DNA of 64,000 bases. Source: Pseudarthrobacter oxydans. Lineage in GTDB: Bacteria > Actinomycetota > Actinomycetes > Actinomycetales > Micrococcaceae. The translations under genes were made by a program, and so were the position numbers. Shown piece by piece: positions 28,005 through 36,554 of this stretch (positions are counted from its first letter, which is position 1; each line of letters starts with the position of its first letter). The stretch covers positions 310,001 to 374,000 of the forward strand of contig NZ_CP139438.1 in assembly GCF_034258515.1 (NCBI RefSeq). Reading direction: 5' to 3'. The notes beneath the pieces are model-generated. The model saw nothing but the letters and a program-made list of their open reading frames with translations. It had not been told where the DNA came from and searched no databases.

Positions 28005-29743
28005 TGACCCTCTGCTGTTCCGCTTGGCGCCATGCGCAGCCAAATGCACTGCGCAGGACCCAGCTTACGCTGGTCAGCAGCGTCCCCATCCGTGCTAAGC
28101 AGGATGTCCAAGCGTGGCAGGTCAACCGGCTCTGCGCCCATATTCATCATCACCAGCACGCCGTTGTTGGCAAACATGATGCAGTCTGGCGACGTGAAAC
28201 CGTCAACCCAGGCCAGGGAGCCGGCGCCGAGCTTCAGGCCACGGCGAAGCCCCAGTGCACGGGTGTACAGGGACAGGGCGGAGGACCCGTCCTGCCGCTG
28301 CGCGTCCCGGGACAATGCTGCCCAGCCCTCAGGCTGCGGCAGCCAGGACTCACCTGTGCTGTTGAAGCCGAATGCCGGTGCGGCCGCCTGCCACGGCAGG
28401 GGTACCCGGCAGCCGTCGCGGCCAATGCGTTCTCCGGCGGTCCGCCGGAACGAGGGGTCCTGGCGGAACGTGTGGTCCATGGTGGTGTGGTCCGGCAGGC
28501 CCAGCTCCTCACCCTGGTACAGGTAGACGCCGCCGGGCAGCGCGAGCATAAGCATCGACGCGGCAACCGCACGGCGCAGGCCAAGCTCAGCGTCCGGCTG
28601 GACGTCTTCCGCGCCCAGGCCGTCACCGGGCCGGGCAGGGGGCTCGACGATGCCGAAGCGCGTGGCGTGCCGGACGACGTCGTGGTTCGAAAGCACCCAC
28701 GTGGTGGGCGCGCCCACGGAATCGAACATCCGCAGTGAGCTTTCAATGACCGCACGCAGCCTGGCGGGATCCCACGGCGTGCCCAGGTACGCGAAGTTGA
28801 AGGCCTGGTGCATCTGGTCCGGCAGGACCCAGTTGGTCAGCCGGGACAGGGGGTCGATGCTTGCTTCGGCGCAGAGGATGCGCTCGCCGTCGAACTCGGC
28901 AAGGACCTCGCGCCACCGCCGGTAGATGTCGTGGATTTCCGGCTGGCCGAACATCGGCGCCAGGTGGCCCGGGAAGTCTTCGGTGCTGACGCCGTCTGGC
29001 CGTCCATGCCAGTCCGGCAATCCGTCCGCCTTGACCAGGGCGTGGGCCACGTCCACCCGGAAGCCGGCAACGCCGCGGCTGAGCCAGAAACGCAGGATGC
29101 GCTCAAATTCGGCATGCACGGCGGGGTTGTCCCAGTTGAAGTCGGGCTGGGAGGAATCGAAGAGGTGCACGTACCACTGGCCCGGCTCGCCGGACGGCTC
29201 CGTAATGCGGGTCCAGGCCGGTCCGCCGAAGTGGGACTGCCAGTTGTTGGGCGGCAGTTCCCCGGTGTCACCGCGGCCGTCCCGGAAGACGAACATGTCC
29301 CGTTCGGGGCTTCCCGGACCTGCCGCCAATGCGGCCTGGAACAGCGCGTGGTCCGAGGAGCAATGGTTTGGCACCAGGTCGATGATGACCCGGATGCCCA
29401 GGGAATCCGCCCGGGCAACCAGGGCGTCGAAGTCACCAAGGGTGCCGAACACGGGATCGACGTCGCAGTAATCGGCAACGTCGTAGCCGCCGTCCCGCTG
29501 CGGCGAGACATAGAAGGGCGACAGCCAGACGGCGTCGATGTCGAGCTCCGCCAACTGGTGAAGCTCGGCTGTGATGCCCGGAAGATCACCTTGTCCATCG
29601 CCGTTCAGGTCCCGGAACGAGCGCGGGTAGATCTGGTAAATCACCGAGGACCGCCACCACTCGGAGCCTTCGTCTGCCGGGTGGACGGGTACCAGGCGGG
29701 CGGCGGAGAGGTCAGGCTCTACGGGGAGAAGTGTGTTCGTCAT
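27983..29743 (-). CDS. Alpha-glucosidase (GH13, oligo-1,6-glucosidase type)
   Basis: Cytoplasmic glycoside hydrolase of 586 residues acting on maltodextrin-derived oligosaccharides. GH13 regions are clear: IIDLVPNHCS, GFRVDVAHA (nucleophile Asp231), ILCAEASI (acid/base Glu293) and LSNHDVV (Asp355). No signal peptide. ATG 29743 was chosen because the upstream in-frame extension to 29824 crosses the operator. It is divergent from malE and upstream of lacI. Exact bond specificity cannot be read. Confidence 0.9.
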   Translation of the reverse strand: MTNTLLPVEPDLSAARLVPVHPADEGSEWWRSSVIYQIYPRSFRDLNGDGQGDLPGITAELHQLAELDIDAVWLSPFYVSPQRDGGYDVADYCDVDPVFGTLGDFDALVARADSLGIRVIIDLVPNHCSSDHALFQAALAAGPGSPERDMFVFRDGRGDTGELPPNNWQSHFGGPAWTRITEPSGEPGQWYVHLFDSSQPDFNWDNPAVHAEFERILRFWLSRGVAGFRVDVAHALVKADGLPDWHGRPDGVSTEDFPGHLAPMFGQPEIHDIYRRWREVLAEFDGERILCAEASIDPLSRLTNWVLPDQMHQAFNFAYLGTPWDPARLRAVIESSLRMFDSVGAPTTWVLSNHDVVRHATRFGIVEPPARPGDGLGAEDVQPDAELGLRRAVAASMLMLALPGGVYLYQGEELGLPDHTTMDHTFRQDPSFRRTAGERIGRDGCRVPLPWQAAAPAFGFNSTGESWLPQPEGWAALSRDAQRQDGSSALSLYTRALGLRRGLKLGAGSLAWVDGFTSPDCIMFANNGVLVMMNMGAEPVDLPRLDILLSTDGDAADQRKLGPAQCIWLRMAPSGTAEGQWQELGT

Positions 29744-29774
29744 CGGGCCATCGTAGCCGCAATGACCCCAAGAA

Positions 29775-29788
29775 TGGAACGGCTTCCA
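29775..29788. promoter_or_regulatory. LacI-type operator upstream of the glucosidase gene
   Basis: TGGAACGGCTTCCA has TGGAA/TTCCA arms and lies 32 bases upstream of the glucosidase start. It matches the general LacI-family operator form with a central CG. Confidence 0.7.
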
Positions 29789-29895
29789 AGAAGTTGATAC
29801 CGATGCTTCCCGTGACAGGGGCACGTCTTTAGCCGCCTACCGTGTAGCAACGGTGCATGTGACGCCATTTTCGTGAAGGGCTGGACAATAAAAAA

Positions 29896-29909
29896 TGGAA
29901 GCGCTTACA
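29896..29909. promoter_or_regulatory. LacI-type operator upstream of malE
   Basis: TGGAAGCGCTTACA has the central AAGCGCTT typical of LacI/MalR-family operators. It lies about 70 bases before the malE start and just after an A-rich run that could be part of the promoter. Confidence 0.8.
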
Positions 29910-29976
29910 GTTGGGTGACGCAAATCACCAGCCGGCTCCCTTCCGCGGAGAAACGGCACGCTTTCAAAGGAGAAAA

Positions 29977-31257
29977 ATGAGTAGGATTCAGGGTGCTCTC
30001 GCGGTTACCGCTACCGCGGTGCTGCTGCTTACGGGGTGCGGAAACGGTGCCGAACCAAAGCAGGCAGCCTCATCAGCACCGGCCGCGGCGGGGTCCACCG
30101 CCGCCCCCGAGCGGGCGGATGCCGACCTGGTGATCTGGACGGACAACCTGAAGGCCGATTCGATCCGCGCATTCGCCGAGGATTTTGCGGCTGACAACGG
30201 CATCAGCGTGGCCGTCCAGGTCATCTCGGGCGAGTTCCAGACTGCCCTTGTGACGGCAAATGCTGCAGGCAATGGCCCCGATGTTTTCACCGGAGCGCAC
30301 GACATGATCGGCAATCTCGTCCAGAACGGCTCCATTGATCCGCTGCAGATTGCCCCGGACCAGCTCAAGGGCTACGCCGAGACGGCAGTGAAGGCTGTGA
30401 CCTATAACGAGTCGGTGTACGCACTGCCGTATGGAATCGAAACCCTCGGCCTGTTCCGCAACACAGACCTCGTCCCTGAGGCGCCCCTGACCTTGGAGGA
30501 TGCCTTCGCCAAGGGACAGGAGGCTGTGGCCGCCAAGAAGGCGGAAGTTCCTTTCAGCTTGCCGCAAGGGAACAGCGGCGACGCCTACCACATGCAGCCG
30601 TTGTACACGTCAATGGGCGGTTACCTCTTCGGTTCGACACCACAGGGTGACCTTGATCCGTCTGACCTGGGTGTGGGTGGTGAAGGCTCTGTCGCTGCTG
30701 CCAAGAAGATTCACGCCCTTGGGGAAGCGGGCAGCGGCATCCTGAAGCGCTCCATCAGCGTTGACAATTCGATCTCTTTGTTCGCTGACGGCAAGGCGCC
30801 GTACCTTGTTGCCGGTCCTTGGGCCCTGAACCAGGTTGAAAAAGCGGGAATCCCCTTCGAGGTGACACCCATTCCCGGTTTCGAGGGACAGGCCGCTGCC
30901 CAGCCCTTCGCCGGCGTTCAGGGCTTCTACGTCGCTTCGAAAGGAAAGAACGAAGCCTTCGCCCACGAGTTCGTGGAGAACGCGATGAACACCGAAGCGG
31001 GCATGACGCAGATGTTCGAAGGCGCAAAGCTGCCGCCGACCATGACCACGGTCCGGGAAAAAATCGCAGGCCAAAACCCCGCCATTGAGACGTTTGCCTC
31101 CGCAGCGGAGTCCGCCCAGCCCATGCCGGCCATTCCTGAAATGGCTGCCGTCTTCGCCCCCCTCGGCCAGGCTTTTGCGGCCCTCGTGGGCGGCGCTGAC
31201 CCGGAAAGCACGATGCGCTCCGTGCGGGAAACCATCGCTGCTGCAATCGGCAAGTAG
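29977..31257 (+). CDS. malE: Maltose/maltodextrin ABC transporter substrate-binding lipoprotein
   Basis: Extracytoplasmic solute-binding protein of 426 residues. The signal peptide ends in the lipobox LLTGC with Cys21 as the lipidated residue. The mature protein has MalE-like segments (VIWTDNLKADSIRAFAEDFA; YNESVYALPYGIETLGLFRN; LVAGPWALNQVEKAGI). Start ATG 29977 follows AAAGGAG. First gene of malEFG plus a GH13 enzyme. A strong intercistronic stem-loop follows its stop. Confidence 0.9.
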   Translation: MSRIQGALAVTATAVLLLTGCGNGAEPKQAASSAPAAAGSTAAPERADADLVIWTDNLKADSIRAFAEDFAADNGISVAVQVISGEFQTALVTANAAGNGPDVFTGAHDMIGNLVQNGSIDPLQIAPDQLKGYAETAVKAVTYNESVYALPYGIETLGLFRNTDLVPEAPLTLEDAFAKGQEAVAAKKAEVPFSLPQGNSGDAYHMQPLYTSMGGYLFGSTPQGDLDPSDLGVGGEGSVAAAKKIHALGEAGSGILKRSISVDNSISLFADGKAPYLVAGPWALNQVEKAGIPFEVTPIPGFEGQAAAQPFAGVQGFYVASKGKNEAFAHEFVENAMNTEAGMTQMFEGAKLPPTMTTVREKIAGQNPAIETFASAAESAQPMPAIPEMAAVFAPLGQAFAALVGGADPESTMRSVRETIAAAIGK

Positions 31258-31263
31258 CAAACA

Positions 31264-31304
31264 GGCCCAGGTGGCCGTTGCACAAGTCTTCGGCCCCCTG
31301 GGCC
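31264..31304 (+). promoter_or_regulatory. Intercistronic stem-loop between malE and malF
   Basis: Arms GGCCCAGG (31264-31271) and CCTGGGCC (31297-31304) pair, extended inward by GGCCG/CGGCC with one mismatch, leaving a 13-nt loop. No T-run follows. The position fits an mRNA stabiliser or partial attenuator that keeps malE expression above malFG. Confidence 0.65.
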
Positions 31305-31337
31305 CTGCTGCCCAGATTGACCTCCAGGAGAACCCCC

Positions 31338-32954
31338 ATGATCAAAACACTCACGCGCCTGCAGCGTCCCTCGTCGGCTGCAGCAAACGATCCCGGCACC
31401 CGTCGCGACATCACGACCAAACCGGTGTCCCTCTTTGCCAAAATCCTTGCACTGGGTACCGTTGCCGGCTCAGCCGCAGCACTTACCCCGGCCCTTATCG
31501 CTACAGGAAAGTGGGGCTTCCTCGCGGCGGTCTGGGGCATCGCCGGCATCCTGCTGCTGACATATATCACCGGCCGCGGTGTGCCTGCCAAGTACCTTGT
31601 GCCCGGCGCGCTCCTCCTGGTGGTCTTCCTGGTGTACCCCATCGTGATGACGTTCCAGATGTCCACAACCAACTTCGGTGACGGAACCAGGACGTCAAAG
31701 GAAGAAACCGTCTCGCAAATCATCGGCGCTTCAGTCGTTCAAAGCCCTGATTCGCCGCGCTACAACCTCTCCGTGGCGACTGAAGGAAATCCCGCGACCG
31801 GACCGTACGCTTTTCTGCTTGTGGAGCCCAAAAGCGGATCAGTGTTCCTTGGCACCCCCGGAGACGGGCTGCGGGAGCTTGAACCGGCCGACGTCACCGT
31901 CAGCGGCGGGTTCGTCACTGCGGCCGAGGGCTACCAGCTCCTGACGCCCCAAGAGGTCAACAGCGCCAGCGACGCGCTGAAAAATCTTGCGGTGCCCACT
32001 GACCGTGGCGCCATCCGGCAGCTGGGCATCCGCCAGGCCTTCGAGGGCGCCTCGCCGCTCACATACGACGAAGCCCGCGATGTCATCTCAAACACGGTGA
32101 CCGGCGTGGACTACGCACCCGTCCTGCAGGGCGACAAGGAGTACTTCGTCGACGGAGAAGGAAAGCGGCTGTCCGACCAGTCCTGGCTGGCAGATGTGGG
32201 GTTCGCCAACTATCAGCGCATCTTCACAGACACAAGAATCAGCTCCGATTTCCTGCAGATCTTCGCATGGACCTTCATCTTCGCAACGGTCTCGGTCGCG
32301 GGAACTTTCCTGCTTGGGCTCGGCCTCGCTGCCGCGCTCAACGATCCGCGGATCAAAGGCCAGCGCTTCTACCGGGCCATCCTCATCCTCCCCTACGCCA
32401 TCCCGGGGTTTATCGCCCTGCTGGTCTGGTCCAGCTTCTGGAACAAAGACTTCGGCCTGATCAACAACGCCTTGGGCCTGGACCTGAACTGGCTCGGCGA
32501 CCCCTTCCTGGCCAAGGCAGCCATCCTCCTGACCAATTTCTGGATGGGATTCCCCTACATGTTCCTGGTGTGCACCGGAGCCCTCCAGGCGATCCCCGCA
32601 GACCTGAAGGAAGCATCACGTATTGACGGCGCCAGCGGATTCCTGGGCTTCCGGAAAATCACGTTCCCACTGCTCCTGGTCACTGTCGCCCCCTTGCTGG
32701 TATCGACCTTCGCCTTCAATTTCAACAACTTCAACGCCATCTACCTGTTGACCGAAGGCGGGCCCTTCGATCCCGCCAACCCGACGGCGGGAGCAACTGA
32801 CATCCTGATCAGCTACACCTACCGCCTGGCCTTCGGAGGGCAGGGCGCACAGCTTGGCTTTGCCGCAACCGTGTCAGTGCTGCTGTTCGTCATCACCGGC
32901 ATCATCGCCGCAATTCAGTTCCGTTTCACGCGCACCCTGGAAGAGGTGAACTGA
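31338..32954 (+). CDS. malF: Maltose/maltodextrin ABC transporter permease
   Basis: Integral membrane subunit of 538 residues. Several N-terminal helices precede a large extracytoplasmic P2-like loop (about residues 110-280), as in E. coli MalF, followed by the binding-protein-dependent transport domain. The EAA loop that contacts the ATPase is EASRIDGASGFLGFRKITFPLL. Start ATG 31338 has CCAGGAG upstream. It overlaps malG by one base (TGATG). Confidence 0.92.
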   Translation: MIKTLTRLQRPSSAAANDPGTRRDITTKPVSLFAKILALGTVAGSAAALTPALIATGKWGFLAAVWGIAGILLLTYITGRGVPAKYLVPGALLLVVFLVYPIVMTFQMSTTNFGDGTRTSKEETVSQIIGASVVQSPDSPRYNLSVATEGNPATGPYAFLLVEPKSGSVFLGTPGDGLRELEPADVTVSGGFVTAAEGYQLLTPQEVNSASDALKNLAVPTDRGAIRQLGIRQAFEGASPLTYDEARDVISNTVTGVDYAPVLQGDKEYFVDGEGKRLSDQSWLADVGFANYQRIFTDTRISSDFLQIFAWTFIFATVSVAGTFLLGLGLAAALNDPRIKGQRFYRAILILPYAIPGFIALLVWSSFWNKDFGLINNALGLDLNWLGDPFLAKAAILLTNFWMGFPYMFLVCTGALQAIPADLKEASRIDGASGFLGFRKITFPLLLVTVAPLLVSTFAFNFNNFNAIYLLTEGGPFDPANPTAGATDILISYTYRLAFGGQGAQLGFAATVSVLLFVITGIIAAIQFRFTRTLEEVN

Positions 32955-33883
32955 TGTCGTCTGCCCAGACACGTCTCGCTCCGGTACCCCAGCAGGAACC
33001 GCAAAAGACTCCGGAGTCCCGCCGCAGGCACCCGAGAAACCGATGGTTCACAGAAGTTGGATGGCGTCACCTTGTGGCAATCGCGGCGGTGTCCGTAGCC
33101 CTGCTCCCCGTGCTGTTCATTGTCTCGGCCGCGCTGAACCCGCTGGGCACGGTGGCGTCCACCAGCCTGATTCCCCGTGAAGTGAGCTTCGTGCATTTCG
33201 AAGCCCTCTTCACGGACCCCAACCGCCCTTACCTCCGCTGGTTTGCCAACACGCTGATCATCAGTACTGTCGTCACACTTGGCCAGATTCTGTGCAGCGC
33301 CCTGGCAGCATACGCCTTTTCGCGCTTCCGCTTCAGCGGCCGGCGAATTGGCTTGCTCAGCCTTCTCCTCATCCAGATGTTCCCCCAGTTCCTCGCCGTA
33401 GTGGCGCTGTACCTCATGTTCACTTCCATCGGTGACGTCATTCCCCAGCTGGGCCTCAACACGCTCCTGGGCTACGGACTCCTGCTCATGGGTGGCGCAC
33501 TCTCGCAGGTGTGGCTCATCAAGGGATTCTTCGACTCGGTGCCGAAGGAGCTGGACGAGGCAGCAATCATGGACGGAGCGGGCCACGCCACCGTGTTCTT
33601 CCGCGTCATCTTCCCCCTGATAACCCCGATCCTGGCAGTCACCGGCCTGCTGTCCTTCATCGGCGTGCTGGGCGAATTTGTCCTGGCATCAATCTTCCTC
33701 ACCGATAACGACGTCAAGACCCTGGCTGTCGGACTGTACGCCACCATCGACGCTGACCGGTCCGGGAACCTCGGCGTGTTCGCCGCAGGAGCCCTCCTCA
33801 CCAGCCTGCCCGTGGTCCTTCTCTTCCAGTTCCTGCAAAAGTTCATCACCGGAGGACTCACCGCCGGGGCGGTCAAGGGATGA
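32954..33883 (+). CDS. malG: Maltose/maltodextrin ABC transporter permease
   Basis: Integral membrane partner of MalF, 309 residues, six predicted helices. The EAA loop is ELDEAAIMDGAGHATVFFRVIFPL. The N-terminal ~35 residues are basic and cytoplasmic. It overlaps the next gene by four bases (ATGA). No ATPase gene (malK/msiK) lies in this cluster, so a shared ATPase encoded elsewhere is expected, as is usual in actinobacteria. Confidence 0.92.
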   Translation: MSSAQTRLAPVPQQEPQKTPESRRRHPRNRWFTEVGWRHLVAIAAVSVALLPVLFIVSAALNPLGTVASTSLIPREVSFVHFEALFTDPNRPYLRWFANTLIISTVVTLGQILCSALAAYAFSRFRFSGRRIGLLSLLLIQMFPQFLAVVALYLMFTSIGDVIPQLGLNTLLGYGLLLMGGALSQVWLIKGFFDSVPKELDEAAIMDGAGHATVFFRVIFPLITPILAVTGLLSFIGVLGEFVLASIFLTDNDVKTLAVGLYATIDADRSGNLGVFAAGALLTSLPVVLLFQFLQKFITGGLTAGAVKG

Positions 33884-35709
33884 GCGCCACGCAGCTGTGG
33901 GACCATCCACACCATGACGGTTCCGCAATGTACGTTTCCAACCCCACTCCTGAACTGGGGGACGCAGTCACGGTGTTCCTTCGGGTTCCCCGCGCCAGCG
34001 GCGTAACGAAGGCCCTGCTGCGCGTATGCATAGACGGCGAACAGGCGCTGCTTGAGACGAGCATCGATCGTCAAAACGCGGACGAGTTCTGGCTGAAGGC
34101 TGATTTCCCGCTGGAGAACCCGGTGGTGAACTACCGCTGGCTGCTCGACGGATCCCCGAGCGGGTACCAGTGGTTCAACGGGACTGGCCTGCACACCCGC
34201 GACGTAACGGACGCCTGCGACTTCCGCATCACCGCCTACTCCCCGCCCCCCGCCTGGGCAAACAGTGCCGTCCTCTACCAGATCTTCCCGGACCGGTTTG
34301 CAAAATCAGTGGACCGGCCGGCACCGGACTGGGCCATCCCCGAGGACTGGGGAAACAAAGTGATCGGGCGGGGACCCGAAACTCCGTACCAATACTTCGG
34401 CGGAGACCTCGACGGAATCACCACCCGCCTGGAACACATTGCCTCCTTGGGGGCCGACACCGTGTATCTGACACCGATATTTCCCGCCCGTTCAAACCAC
34501 CGGTACGACGCATCCAGTTTCGACCAGGTGGATCCCTTGCTTGGCGGGGATGCAGCTCTGCGCCGCCTCTCCGGGGCCCTGCATGACCGCGGCATGCGCC
34601 TGCTTGGTGACCTGACGACCAACCACTGCGGGGACGCCCACGAATGGTTCAGGACAGCGGTTGAAGATCCGCAAAGCGTCGAAGCGGGATTCTTCCTCTT
34701 CACCAACCACCCTGATGAGTACGTGTGCTGGTTCGGGCATAAATCGCTGCCGAAGTTCAACCACAGCGATCCGGAATTGCGTCGGCGCCTGTACGAGGGC
34801 GAGGATTCCGTCGTGGCCCGCTGGCTGGGACCGCACGGATTCGACGGCTGGCGCATCGACGTCGCCAACATGACGGGGCGGCACGGCACGACCGACCTCA
34901 ACCACATGGTGTCCACCACGCTGCGCCGGACCATGGCTGAAGCCGATCCGGAGGCGCTGCTGCTGGCCGAACACAGTCACGACGCATCACAGGACCTGCA
35001 GGTGGATGGCTGGCATGGCGTGATGAATTACGCCGGTTTCACGCGCCCGGTATGGCAATGGCTGAAGCCGCCAACCGCCGTACCGCTGGAGCCAGGGCCG
35101 TTCGTGTCCATCCCCCGGCTCTCCGGGAAAGACGTGGTCGGCTCAATGCGGGACTTCGCCGCGGCCGTACCCTGGCGCGCGGCCGCGCACGCCCTCAACC
35201 TTGTTGGGTCCCACGACACGTTCCGGGTGAGCACCCTGCTCGGGGACCCGCGGCTGGTCACGGTGGCATTTGGACTGTTGGCCACGATGCCAGGGATCCC
35301 CATGCTGTGGGCGGGAGATGAGATCGGACAGGAGGGCGTGAACGGTGAAGATGGCCGCCGCCCCTTCCCCTGGGACAAACCGGATGAATGGGATCATGGC
35401 AGGCTGGCCACCACCCGTGCTCTTTTCCAAACGCGGAAACAGTCGGAAGCCCTTCGACACGGCGGACTGCGGTGGCTGGCAATCGGAGATGATGCTTTTG
35501 CCTTCCTTCGTGAATCAGCCAACGAAACGGTGCTGATCCACGCCTCCCGGGCCGACCATGCCGCCATCAGGGTTCCCGCCCAGGTCGTCGGAACCAGCCT
35601 GCGCGGCCTGGCAGGAACCCCGGACCTTCACGCTGCGGCAGATGGAATGGTCACCCTGCCCGGCGCAGGGCCGGGCTTTGCCATGTGGAGCTGTGACCCG
35701 TCCGCTTAA
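33880..35709 (+). CDS. GH13 alpha-amylase family enzyme (neopullulanase/cyclomaltodextrinase-like)
   Basis: Intracellular glycoside hydrolase of 609 residues. The N-terminal ~120 residues form a beta-rich Ig-like module similar to CBM34/CBM48 of neopullulanases. The catalytic barrel follows: GWRIDVANM (nucleophile Asp327), LLAEHSHD (acid/base Glu364) and LVGSHDTFR (Asp446). No signal peptide is seen, in line with hydrolysis of imported maltodextrins. Translationally coupled to malG. It complements the glucosidase on the divergent strand. Confidence 0.88.
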   Translation: MSATQLWDHPHHDGSAMYVSNPTPELGDAVTVFLRVPRASGVTKALLRVCIDGEQALLETSIDRQNADEFWLKADFPLENPVVNYRWLLDGSPSGYQWFNGTGLHTRDVTDACDFRITAYSPPPAWANSAVLYQIFPDRFAKSVDRPAPDWAIPEDWGNKVIGRGPETPYQYFGGDLDGITTRLEHIASLGADTVYLTPIFPARSNHRYDASSFDQVDPLLGGDAALRRLSGALHDRGMRLLGDLTTNHCGDAHEWFRTAVEDPQSVEAGFFLFTNHPDEYVCWFGHKSLPKFNHSDPELRRRLYEGEDSVVARWLGPHGFDGWRIDVANMTGRHGTTDLNHMVSTTLRRTMAEADPEALLLAEHSHDASQDLQVDGWHGVMNYAGFTRPVWQWLKPPTAVPLEPGPFVSIPRLSGKDVVGSMRDFAAAVPWRAAAHALNLVGSHDTFRVSTLLGDPRLVTVAFGLLATMPGIPMLWAGDEIGQEGVNGEDGRRPFPWDKPDEWDHGRLATTRALFQTRKQSEALRHGGLRWLAIGDDAFAFLRESANETVLIHASRADHAAIRVPAQVVGTSLRGLAGTPDLHAAADGMVTLPGAGPGFAMWSCDPSA

Positions 35710-35742
35710 GGGCACTGCGCCGCGGCAGAGAAAATGCTCAGC

Positions 35743-35771
35743 TTGCTTATCACTTTCGGTGTTCCTAGGCT
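35743..35771 (+). promoter_or_regulatory. Candidate promoter of the DJ-1/PfpI gene
   Basis: -35 TTGCTT (35743-35748) and -10 TAGGCT (35766-35771) with a 17-base spacer. This separates the gene from the mal operon. Confidence 0.6.
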
Positions 35772-35803
35772 GGAAACTGTCAGGCAATAGCTTCCGGGGC
35801 GTG

Positions 35804-35828
35804 GTCCGGTGCCCACAAGGCGCCGGAC
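35804..35828 (+). promoter_or_regulatory. Hairpin in the leader of the DJ-1/PfpI gene
   Basis: GTCCGGTGCC and GGCGCCGGAC form a 10-bp stem with one T-G pair and a CACAA loop. It lies between the predicted transcription start and the RBS GAGGAGGAA. Confidence 0.45.
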
Positions 35829-35850
35829 CGGCCTCAGTCGAGGAGGAACA

Positions 35851-36417
35851 ATGTCAGAACAGAGCATCGCAGGCAAGAAGGTCGCATTCCTGTTGACGGA
35901 CGGCGTCGAGCAGGTTGAACTCACCAGCCCGTGGCAGGCAGTCAAGGACGCCGGCGGCCAGCCCACCCTGGTGGCCCCGAAGAGCGGCAAGCTGCAGGGT
36001 TTCAAGGGCACGGAGAAGGGCGACACGTTCGACGTCGACCTGACCGTTGCCGAGGCCAACGCCGGTGACTTTGACGCCCTGGTGCTTCCCGGCGGCGTCG
36101 TCAACGCCGACCACCTCCGCGTGGACAAGGATGCCCAGAGCTTCACCCGCAGCTTCTTTGAACAGCACAAGCCGGTGGCCTCCATCTGCCACGGGCCCTG
36201 GCTCCTCATTGAAGCCGGCGTGCTCCGCGGACGGAACGTTACCTCGTACCACACGCTCCAGACCGACCTGAAGAACGCGGGCGCCAACTGGACGGACGAG
36301 GAAGTGGTGGTGGACCAGGGCCTGGTGACCAGCCGCAAGCCGGACGACCTGCCCGCCTTCAACGCCAAACTGGTTGAGGAAATCGCGGAAGGCCGGCACG
36401 CGGGCCAGACCGCCTAG
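35851..36417 (+). CDS. DJ-1/PfpI family type 1 glutamine amidotransferase-like protein
   Basis: Cytoplasmic protein of 188 residues of the PfpI/YhbO branch. The nucleophile elbow is SICHGPW with Cys113, and the preceding glutamate is in LTDGVEQVEL. Family members are stress proteins reported as glyoxalase/deglycase or peptidase-like; which activity applies here is unknown. Start ATG 35851 has a near-perfect RBS (GAGGAGGAA). It has its own promoter. Confidence 0.88.
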   Translation: MSEQSIAGKKVAFLLTDGVEQVELTSPWQAVKDAGGQPTLVAPKSGKLQGFKGTEKGDTFDVDLTVAEANAGDFDALVLPGGVVNADHLRVDKDAQSFTRSFFEQHKPVASICHGPWLLIEAGVLRGRNVTSYHTLQTDLKNAGANWTDEEVVVDQGLVTSRKPDDLPAFNAKLVEEIAEGRHAGQTA

Positions 36418-36437
36418 TTCCGGATCCAACCCCGGCA

Positions 36438-36550
36438 GTTCCCTCAGGCTTCAGAAAAAGTTCCGGTGCGGAGGAATTACTCCACCCGGTAGAGTGTTGG
36501 CACCTGCAGCGGCCATGTTCGCGCATCATCCATACACTCCCTGAGGGAAC
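36438..36550 (+). promoter_or_regulatory. Long-range inverted repeat covering the MFS ribosome binding site
   Basis: GTTCCCTCAGG (36438-36448) is the exact reverse complement of CCTGAGGGAAC (36540-36550). The latter includes the GAGGGA ribosome binding site of the MFS gene. A -10-like TAGAGT (36490-36495) lies between the arms, so only transcripts started upstream carry both arms. Confidence 0.5.
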
Positions 36551-36554
36551 ACCC

